A stretch of 64,000 nt of DNA from Schlesneria paludicola DSM 18645 (GTDB taxonomy: Bacteria > Planctomycetota > Planctomycetia > Planctomycetales > Planctomycetaceae), in assembly GCA_945876035.1 (NCBI GenBank), contig CAMCMU010000026.1, positions 1 through 64,000 of the forward strand, given 5' to 3'. Each line of letters starts with the position of its first letter. Position 1 is the first letter of the stretch. The position numbers and the translations under genes were made by a program. Positions 49,509 to 56,473 of the stretch are shown here, piece after piece. The notes under the pieces were generated by a model. It made no database searches, was not told the origin of the DNA, and worked only from the letters and a program-made list of their open reading frames with translations.

Positions 49509-49889
49509 ATGTCAGATCAAACCCGAAATGAAATTGAAGCGGCACTGGACGGGGTCGCCCCCCATCGGCGCGATTTTCTAAGGAGCCTCTTGATGGCTGG
49601 TGCAGTGGCATTGACGCTCCCCGCATCAAGCCTCCTTGCCGACGAGGCTGAGGGGACGGGCAAAGGCAAAAAAGGCAAAGGCAAAAAAGGCAAAGGTGGT
49701 GATGGTGATGGTGATGGAGGTGGTGATGGTGATGGAGGAAAAGGAAAAGGAAAAGGAAAAGGAAAAGGAAAAGGAAAAGGCGACGGCAATCTGTCGCAAA
49801 CACTCCGCAGACCGGGAACGGCTGGCGGTGATAGGAAAGGGAAATGCGACGGTCGAGTTGGGAAAGGCAAGAGTCAAGGCCGCGTCTAG
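49509..49889 (+). CDS. Tat-leader Gly-Lys/Gly-Asp repeat protein, candidate modified peptide
   Basis: This is a 126-residue frame beginning MSDQTRNEIEAALDGVAPH (ATG at 49509; AAGGAAA upstream). Residues about 20-40 form a twin-arginine signal (HRRDFLRSLLMAGAVALTLP) ending near SSLLADEAEG. What follows is almost entirely repeats: GKGKKGKGKKGKG, then GDGDGDGGGDGDGG, then a run of seven Gly-Lys pairs encoded by (GGAAAA)7, and a tail with further GKGK, RKGK and one Cys. The mature part is nearly free of hydrophobic residues and cannot fold conventionally. A PqqD-methyltransferase fusion gene follows 188 bp later, suggesting this is its substrate. The function is not known. Confidence 0.75.
   Translation: MSDQTRNEIEAALDGVAPHRRDFLRSLLMAGAVALTLPASSLLADEAEGTGKGKKGKGKKGKGGDGDGDGGGDGDGGKGKGKGKGKGKGKGDGNLSQTLRRPGTAGGDRKGKCDGRVGKGKSQGRV
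49737..49778 (+). repeat. (GGAAAA)7 microsatellite inside the Gly-Lys gene
   Basis: Seven perfect hexamers GGAAAA each encode Gly-Lys in frame. The length is a multiple of three, so gain or loss of units changes the number of Gly-Lys pairs without a frameshift. The upstream Gly-Asp segment is a similar but less perfect GGTGAT-type tract. Confidence 0.95.
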
Positions 49890-50077
49890 ACTCAGACACG
49901 CTCTGTGGAGGGTTTCTGGACCCTCACTCGAAAGAGCGAACGAAAGGTTTCCGCCTCGATGTTTCATAGTCTTGGTGGAGACAGGAACACTGTTTTTTGT
50001 GTGCTGAATGGTTTTGGCGAGCGGGCAACCATTTGTGGACCTCGGTTTGCCGGATCGACTTTTGACGCGTGTGCCTC

Positions 50078-51253
50078 ATGTTTCTTTCGCGAAAACGATC
50101 GGTTCTCTTGTCACCCACTGCAGAAGGGTATTTGGCCTACGACGTCGAACTCGATCGTTTGCATCGGCTCAATCCGATGGCAGCATTGATGATTGAGCTC
50201 GCTGATGGACAGCGAACTCAAGACGAAATCCTTGCCGCAGTGCTCCCCTTATTGGCACAACCCGATGTTGCGGGATGTCTGCAGTGGATTACGCAAGCGG
50301 TGGCACAGGGACTCTTGGTTGCAGACAGGAGTCTTATGCTTGAGGTCGCGACGTTGCCGCGAACATCGCCTTTTACGGCAGCAGAATTGATCGAAACCGC
50401 CGCAGTTCTGCGAAACCGCGATCGGGTTCTTGCCGCCTTTATTTGTCAGCAGCACGTCACCGAACTGATTCCCGACAATCCGCATCAGTGGTATCAACTC
50501 GGAACATTAGCGCACATTGTCGGTCGACGGTTAGAGGCTCGCGAGGCTTATGAGCGTTATCAGTCTGCTTTTCCGGATGATGCCGAGATCGAACATCTGC
50601 TGATCGCGTTGCGAGATGAATCGCCGCCGCAGCGTGCCTCGGACCGTTGTATCGAGCAACTCTACGCTCATTTTGCGTCATTCTACGACCAGAATATGTG
50701 CGGTGAACTCAATTATCGGGCTCCCGAATTGTTGTTGTCCGCCATCGCACAGGAGGTGGGATCTGGACACGATCTGAACGCACTCGATATCGGGTGCGGC
50801 ACCGGCCTGTTCGGAAAATTATTGAGGCCACTTGTGCAGCGACTGGTCGGAATCGACTTGTCCGCGGCGATGATTGCGCTGGCCCACGAACGTGGTGTTT
50901 ACGATCAATTGGAAACCGTCGAATTAACCGCATGGTTCAATCGCGATCCGCTGGAACGCTTCGATGTCATCGCCAGCTGCGATACGCTGATCTATTTCGG
51001 CGACTTGATGCAGGTTTTGCCCGCTGCCGCCAGACATCTTTCGCCTGGCGGCCTCTTGGCCTTCACCGTCGAGCGTGGCGAAAGATTTCCATTCCACCTG
51101 ACAGATTCAGGGCGTTTCACGCATCATCAGCAGCATTTGATCGCTGTCGCGCGCGTCGCTGGATACCGTATCCTTTGTCAAACGGAGGAGGTTTTACGGG
51201 ACGAGTATGGGGAATCGGTGATTGGCTGGGTCACCGTCCTTCAAGGTCCATAG
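50078..51253 (+). CDS. PqqD-like (RRE)-TPR-methyltransferase fusion
   Basis: This is a 391-residue protein from the ATG at 50078 (a GTG nine bases earlier is possible). Residues about 1-85 are a PqqD-type domain: LLSPTAEGYLAYDVELDRLH, LNPMAALMIELADGQRT, then a helix LQWITQAVAQGLLV. PqqD domains are RiPP recognition elements that bind leader peptides. Residues about 125-165 form TPR-like helices (PHQWYQLGTLAHIVGRRLEA). The C half is a SAM methyltransferase: LDIGCGTGLFGKLL (about 236-249), VGIDLSAAMIALA and FDVIASCDTLIYFGDL, closest in feel to TPR-containing COG4976 enzymes. The preceding gene offers a repetitive Lys-rich candidate substrate. A peptide-modifying role is inference. Confidence 0.85.
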   Translation: MFLSRKRSVLLSPTAEGYLAYDVELDRLHRLNPMAALMIELADGQRTQDEILAAVLPLLAQPDVAGCLQWITQAVAQGLLVADRSLMLEVATLPRTSPFTAAELIETAAVLRNRDRVLAAFICQQHVTELIPDNPHQWYQLGTLAHIVGRRLEAREAYERYQSAFPDDAEIEHLLIALRDESPPQRASDRCIEQLYAHFASFYDQNMCGELNYRAPELLLSAIAQEVGSGHDLNALDIGCGTGLFGKLLRPLVQRLVGIDLSAAMIALAHERGVYDQLETVELTAWFNRDPLERFDVIASCDTLIYFGDLMQVLPAAARHLSPGGLLAFTVERGERFPFHLTDSGRFTHHQQHLIAVARVAGYRILCQTEEVLRDEYGESVIGWVTVLQGP

Positions 51254-51984
51254 ACTCGGGTGGGCCGGAATAGGCCACTGCTGTCCGAACATCAAAACGG
51301 CCGGCGACAGAGTCGCGTCATCAGTTCCCAACCACGCCTTTCCAAATCCGAGATCGATCAGCCACGTCGTTCGAGAACAGGACGAGTTCCGGGTCCAGAG
51401 GTGAAGGGATTCTGACGCGATACAAGGAATCGATACGGTCACGAATCGAGACTGTCAGACAGCGACACCACGAGTCACGGAATCGATGGCCTCGCGAAGA
51501 CAACGTTGAGCGAGGAACGGTTGCCCCGAGGGACGTTGGGAGTATTGACGGCGACAGCCAGCCACAGTCCCCCGCCCGAAAAACAGCCAGCCCCAGAACC
51601 GCTGTGATGCGATCGCCCTTCCCCACTTGAAGTGGGCTGGCCGGGTGTCGAGGATCTGCGTCATTGTGCGGAGACCTCGGCGGATGGCGACACAGTTTAA
51701 CAGGCGGTGGAACCAGATCTTGAGGAAGGGCAAAGCTCCCGCTGAGCCGCGATCCAGCACCCGTCTCGACACGCCTGCGGCTCGGCGGGAGACTCGTGAT
51801 TCCTATTCCCATAGTCTGTGCAGAGAGATCCCTCACCGAAATACGTCTCCGCCGATTCGTCGGTCAGTCACTAAGAATCGTGCGTAATTTGTGTCATTCG
51901 GTGTACAAACGTGGTACGGTCTTGCGGTGTCGACAATTCATTCTGCCACACCTTGGGTCGGCGGCCGGTGATTGAAAGATTTTC
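51254..51984. other. Gene-poor stretch of about 0.7 kb
   Basis: Minus-strand frames at about 51321-51836 and 51455-51772 look like broken coding sequence, but I cannot assign a family or rebuild a protein across frames. It separates the PqqD pair from the long operon downstream. Confidence 0.4.
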
Positions 51985-54201
51985 ATGAGTCGCTGGCATT
52001 GCATCCGCGTAACGTGGTTTCTCGTCTGTGTTGCCGCATTGTCGGGTTGCGGAGCCGTCGCCTCAAAACCATCGGCGACGGAGGATGCGACCGCCGTGCG
52101 GCCGAGCGAGAAATTCGAGACGGCGATAAAGATTGCAACCCTGTATTTCAATGACAAGGAGTACGATCGGGCCGAGGCGGCGTTGCAAGCCGCATTCACG
52201 GACCCGTCGGTGACCCCAACGGCCGAAGCCAAAGCGTTACTCAACGCCATCAGGACTGCGAGGCGTGCGGCTCCGGTTTCGGCAACACCACCGGGGTCGC
52301 CTCAAACTCCGTCACCACCGATTGTGGCCCCGCCAGACGTTTCCAGCAGCCTGACAAACTCTCCCAGCGAACCATCCGTGAGTCCACCGGCGACATCGGA
52401 GCCGAAGCCCAACCCGCCGGGCCAGACGTCCGTAGATGTCGTCATTGTTGAGGATCAGACGGAGCCAGAGGCACCCTTCGTTCAGACGCCAGCGACAGAG
52501 GCCATGATCGCCAAATTGGAGGCCCGACTGGAAACAGAGAATGAAGCGATCAACACCCTCAAAATCTATGAACGATTTGTCGAGCGGCATCCGCTGACGG
52601 CGGAACAGGCGAAAAATTTCGCTCCTCGATTGGAGAAGTGGCGGGACCTCGCTGGCAAGAAACTCGTCCGCTGGGGAACGCAATGGATTGCCCCGGAATT
52701 GGCCCGGCAGAAAAAGGCTGAAGCAGAGGCACTGATTGACCAGGCGCTCACGCAGATCCGACTACGGAACTTTAAGATGGTTGCCGAACTCCTCGAAAAA
52801 GCGAGCCGAATTGACCCGAACGCGATCAGTGCGCACTTCATTCTTGGTCTCCTGAACTCGGGAGCCATAGGCGTCAATCACCCGCCGACCGCTGAGGAAC
52901 ATTTTCGGAAGGTCTTGGTCCGATCGCCACAACACATTTCTGCGTTGAACAATCTCGCGCTGACGGAGATCAAACTCGGAAAGTACCCGCAGGCCTTGAT
53001 GCATTTCACGCAAGCCGCAGAAATTGCACCATCCACTCTCCAACTCAGTCAGAATATCGGCCGTGTGATCAAGGAAGCCGCGGCCCGTAAACTGATTATT
53101 CCTCCAACGCTGTTGTTAAAATTCGCCAAACTGTATGCCGAACTGACGAACCCTGGGACGACTTCGTTGTCAGACAAAATTCGAGGTTGGTTGTACATGC
53201 CTCTGTATCTGCCGGAGAACGAACGAAAGGGTCGACCAACCAAAGATGTGCGGAATGAGGGTGAGTTGGTCATGACGGCAACTGGGTCTGGATTTGTCGT
53301 CTATCCTGGATACGTGCTTACAAATCGACACGTTGTCCGAAGCGAGGAGTTCGGTGTAGGGGAACTGAAGATTGTGGATCCGACTGACGACAAACACAAA
53401 CGCGAACTCCCCGCAACCGTGGTCGCGATCTCCGCTGACCATGACATTGCGTTAGTGAAGTGTGATGCAATTAAGTCACCTGCGATTCCGTTGAGCATTG
53501 CAGCTCCAAGACGCGGAACCGAAATCCTTGCACTCGGTTATCCACAAGTCGATCTCATTGGTCGGGGACTCAAGGCCACGCGAGGTATTATCACGGCCCT
53601 TCCAGAGGACGCTAACGAGGGAATGCTGTTGTTTGATGCGGAACTCAACCACGGCAACAGTGGAGGGCCGGTTCTCGACAAAACCGGAGCGGCGATAGGA
53701 GTGGCAACAACCAAATACAATGCCGCGATCGTGGGGAACTACAGCGGAGGCGTTCCTGTTGGCAGGGTGATTCCGTTCGTAAAAACAATTCTGCCCAGCT
53801 TTGTGAGTGCCCCCGTTTCCACTGTTGAGAAGAGTTGGCCCGATATCGATGCCCAGGTCGCTCCCTCAACAGTGATGCTGTTATGTTACTACCCGTCCGT
53901 CGCCGTGAGTGTCAACCCGGCACCCTCCAAAGGTGGGTCCAAGGTGAGTGGGGACTTTTACGAAGACTTCAGCTGTATTGTCTGTCAAGGGTCGGGTGTC
54001 CGGGCGTGCCCCAATAAAAGGTGTGTCAAGGGTGAGGTTTCGAGACAAGAAAAGTATCAAGAAAATATCGGCATTGCGGAAAAATTAATCGTCAACAAGA
54101 CGCGTCTTGTCAAGTCGGATTGCCCTGTGTGTCACGGGCGAGACCGGGTGGATTGTGGTGCCTGTTCGGCCGGCCGTGACACCCGATTTCTTGGCCGGTA
54201 A
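51985..54201 (+). CDS. TPR / trypsin-like protease / DnaJ-type zinc-finger lipoprotein
   Basis: This is a 738-residue lipoprotein: the lipobox LSGC places the lipidated Cys at 22. A Pro/Ser-rich linker follows, then TPR-like helices at about 250-370 (HFILGLLNSGAIGV, SALNNLALTEIKLGKYPQAL). A S1C/HtrA-like protease domain has His449 (TNRHVV), Asp487 (DHDIALVK) and Ser559 (HGNSGGPVLD), all present. The C terminus has two CxxC-x-G-type zinc modules (CIVCQGSG and CPVCHGRD, with ACPNKRC and CGAC) like the DnaJ zinc finger. It lacks the PDZ domains of DegP. ATG start. It lies upstream of the GTPase operon on the same strand. Confidence 0.88.
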   Translation: MSRWHCIRVTWFLVCVAALSGCGAVASKPSATEDATAVRPSEKFETAIKIATLYFNDKEYDRAEAALQAAFTDPSVTPTAEAKALLNAIRTARRAAPVSATPPGSPQTPSPPIVAPPDVSSSLTNSPSEPSVSPPATSEPKPNPPGQTSVDVVIVEDQTEPEAPFVQTPATEAMIAKLEARLETENEAINTLKIYERFVERHPLTAEQAKNFAPRLEKWRDLAGKKLVRWGTQWIAPELARQKKAEAEALIDQALTQIRLRNFKMVAELLEKASRIDPNAISAHFILGLLNSGAIGVNHPPTAEEHFRKVLVRSPQHISALNNLALTEIKLGKYPQALMHFTQAAEIAPSTLQLSQNIGRVIKEAAARKLIIPPTLLLKFAKLYAELTNPGTTSLSDKIRGWLYMPLYLPENERKGRPTKDVRNEGELVMTATGSGFVVYPGYVLTNRHVVRSEEFGVGELKIVDPTDDKHKRELPATVVAISADHDIALVKCDAIKSPAIPLSIAAPRRGTEILALGYPQVDLIGRGLKATRGIITALPEDANEGMLLFDAELNHGNSGGPVLDKTGAAIGVATTKYNAAIVGNYSGGVPVGRVIPFVKTILPSFVSAPVSTVEKSWPDIDAQVAPSTVMLLCYYPSVAVSVNPAPSKGGSKVSGDFYEDFSCIVCQGSGVRACPNKRCVKGEVSRQEKYQENIGIAEKLIVNKTRLVKSDCPVCHGRDRVDCGACSAGRDTRFLGR

Positions 54202-54503
54202 TGACAAGTGCGATGGTAAAGCGGCACGCGTGCAGGTGATTGAGGGTCGCAAAAAATGGCCCAATGCCACATGCTAGCCCCAGCCTTGTCCGTGGCGTTT
54301 CTTCCTGGCAAGTTTCGGCGGTGATTGCAGGGAATTCAATTCCGTCCGTGACCATCGCTCTTGTGGATCGTCCGTCCCTAAAATTGTCGATTATTTCCAC
54401 ACACCTGTCATCGAAGTTTTCGATGGAAAGACACGTGATGTTCGATAACGCCAGACGCTTCGTGACCATTCGACATGCGTCTTCGTCCTTGGGCAAAGGG
54501 ACG
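54202..54503. other. Spacer between protease and small lipoprotein genes
   Basis: About 300 bases. The frame of the downstream gene is open across part of it from 54240, but that sequence does not look coding. A promoter for the operon that follows may lie here. Confidence 0.35.
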
Positions 54504-55073
54504 ATGTCCGGGGTTTCTCGGATCGCGGTCTTGATCCTATGCTGCGGTTCGCTGTGTCTCGAGGGTTGCTCGGGATGCCGAGCCATTTCACCAGAAGTCC
54601 CCCAGCCGGAATCGTCAACGCCGGATCAGCCGCTTTCGGATCAGACTGCGAAGATTCCACTTGAGAGTCCGCCTGACAAGGATTCGGCGTCCCCGGTGTC
54701 TGCTCCAACCGGCACGGAAACACCAGCGGGAAAAGAGACCTCCGAGGCTTCCCGATCTTCGGCCTCTGCAGCGGGCGACGAGGCCAAAGAGGTCTCTCCA
54801 AGTCCGCGTCAATCCGGGGACGCGGAATCGGCCTTGAAGTCGGCGACATCTTTGCGAGACAAGGCTCGGCAGGCAGCGGCTCGTCAGGACTATGGGATCG
54901 CATTCGATCACACGTCTCGGGCGTGGGAGTCCGCTAGCGTTTGGCCGAAGGATCCTCGGCTGACGAGACTCGCCGCAGAATTACTCGCCGATTTGGAAAA
55001 GTTCGGTGAGCAAGCCAATTTGAAGTTCTCGGATCGGGCCAACAACTCCAGCACAAAGCTCATCGACAAATGA
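54504..55073 (+). CDS. Small Ser/Pro-rich lipoprotein
   Basis: This is a 189-residue protein from the ATG at 54504, giving a lipoprotein signal (VLILCCGSLCLEGC) with Cys at 22; starts at 54438 and 54240 are in frame. A low-complexity Ser/Pro/Thr/Glu linker of about 90 residues follows, and the last 70 residues are helical (ATSLRDKARQAAARQDYGIA), resembling a TPR hairpin. No catalytic motif is seen. It probably opens the GTPase operon as an outer-leaflet component. Function unknown. Confidence 0.6.
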   Translation: MSGVSRIAVLILCCGSLCLEGCSGCRAISPEVPQPESSTPDQPLSDQTAKIPLESPPDKDSASPVSAPTGTETPAGKETSEASRSSASAAGDEAKEVSPSPRQSGDAESALKSATSLRDKARQAAARQDYGIAFDHTSRAWESASVWPKDPRLTRLAAELLADLEKFGEQANLKFSDRANNSSTKLIDK

Positions 55074-55128
55074 CGTCCCACGCCCTACCCCGAGGATAGG
55101 ACGTCACCACACATCACAGGCGAACACC

Positions 55129-56430
55129 ATGACGATGACTGCTAAAATTCCCCGACCGGCAGGTCTCTTGCCACGCGTCACATGCCCGCACTGCTGGGAG
55201 CAGTGCGTACCCGAGAAGCTGTTGTGGATTTCAGAACACACGGATCTCTTGGGAGATCATCGGCTTGGTCCTGAGCAGGCGCAACGCTTTCTTCCAACGA
55301 GGTTCACTGTCAGTGGCGAAGCAATCGACGCCAAGGGTTTTCCGTGTCATCAGCTGGCGTGTCCTCATTGTCATCTCACCATCCCCCGTGCGCTATTGGA
55401 GCTGGAGCCACTGTTTCTTTCGATCTTCGGAGCGCCGGCCAGTGGGAAATCGTACTTCCTCGCTGCGTTGACTTGGGAACTGCGCAAGACTCTGCCGTTG
55501 GTGTTTCGCCTAGGGTTCGCCGACGCCGATCCGGTTCTCAATCACCAACTCCATGAGTACGAAGAGTCCGTCTTTTCCGGATCATCGACCAATGAACTCG
55601 TGCCGCTGGGCAACCTGATTCGTAAGACGGAAGAACAGGGCGACTTGTACGATACGGTCTCCTTCGGCAATCAGACGGTCAGTTATTCGCGTCCCTTTGT
55701 GTTCACATTGCAGCCGCAGCAGGATCATCGCAACGCGCATAACGCAGCGAAACTCGCACGGACTGTTTGCCTGTACGACAACGCAGGCGAATCGTTTCAG
55801 CCGGGCAAGGATTCGGCGGCGGCTCCGGTTACGCGGCACATGGCATTGTCGCGTGTTTTGTTCTTCGTGTTCGATCCGACGCAGGACGCGCGGTTCCAGC
55901 GATTGATCGGAAAGCCGTCGGCCCATTCTGAATCAGCCGCTCGGACTATGCGGCAGGAGCCAATTTTGCAGGAAGCCATTGCCCGTATTCGTCGCTTCGC
56001 CGGGCTGAAGCAGTCGGAGCGTCACAAGCGACCGTTGGTCGTGATCCTCACAAAATACGATGCGTGGCGGAACCTGCTCGGTCGCGAGCCGCCACCCGAT
56101 CCATGGCAGCTGGCGCGCTCGGCCTCGAATGCGGAGGTCACGTTCAATGCATTCGATCTGAATGCCGTGGCCAAGCAGTCGCAGTTAGCTCGCGAAATGC
56201 TGCTACAGACCTCACCCGAAATTGTGACTGCCGCCGAAGGCTTTGCCGAGGACGTGACCTATGTCCCCGTGACCGCGGTGGGCTGGAATGTGTCCACCGA
56301 GAGGAAGTCGGGTCTACCCGCAATCAAGCGGTCTGAAGCGATACCGTATTGGGCGACTGTGCCGTTTCTGTACGGATTGTCCCGTGCGATTCCCGGCCTG
56401 ATCCCGACCATTTCCCAGAAGAGCCGTTAG
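55129..56430 (+). CDS. Zinc-ribbon TRAFAC-type GTPase (DO-GTPase-like)
   Basis: This is a 433-residue protein. An N-terminal zinc ribbon uses CPHC at 19-22 and a second CPHC at 78-81. The P-loop GAPASGKS is at 101-108, a Walker B/G3-type DNAGE at 217-221 and the guanine-specificity motif TKYD at 308-311, with an alpha/beta core in between. From memory this matches the double-GTPase-2 / TRAFAC-clade GTPases that occur beside GAP1 proteins in predicted bacterial conflict systems. No membrane segment. It is followed 43 bp later by the GAP1-like gene, with which it probably forms a complex. Confidence 0.85.
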   Translation: MTMTAKIPRPAGLLPRVTCPHCWEQCVPEKLLWISEHTDLLGDHRLGPEQAQRFLPTRFTVSGEAIDAKGFPCHQLACPHCHLTIPRALLELEPLFLSIFGAPASGKSYFLAALTWELRKTLPLVFRLGFADADPVLNHQLHEYEESVFSGSSTNELVPLGNLIRKTEEQGDLYDTVSFGNQTVSYSRPFVFTLQPQQDHRNAHNAAKLARTVCLYDNAGESFQPGKDSAAAPVTRHMALSRVLFFVFDPTQDARFQRLIGKPSAHSESAARTMRQEPILQEAIARIRRFAGLKQSERHKRPLVVILTKYDAWRNLLGREPPPDPWQLARSASNAEVTFNAFDLNAVAKQSQLAREMLLQTSPEIVTAAEGFAEDVTYVPVTAVGWNVSTERKSGLPAIKRSEAIPYWATVPFLYGLSRAIPGLIPTISQKSR

Positions 56431-56473
56431 CGACGGCACTCGGTTCGACCCCTGTGACCGAGGAGGAACAATC

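Noticed and set aside
49660-49780. Direct repeats that might be a CRISPR array or regulatory iterons
   Set aside because: Units are 6 bp with no spacers and translate cleanly into Gly-Lys/Gly-Asp in the coding frame.
49216-49899. Minus-strand frame opposite the Gly-Lys gene encoding Phe/Leu/His runs
   Set aside because: The repeats are simply the complement of the GGAAAA and GGTGAT tracts; the plus-strand frame has a Tat signal, a start and a partner gene.
51321-51836. Minus-strand frames that could be a transposase remnant
   Set aside because: No DDE motif, terminal inverted repeats or target duplication could be found, so no mobile element is called.
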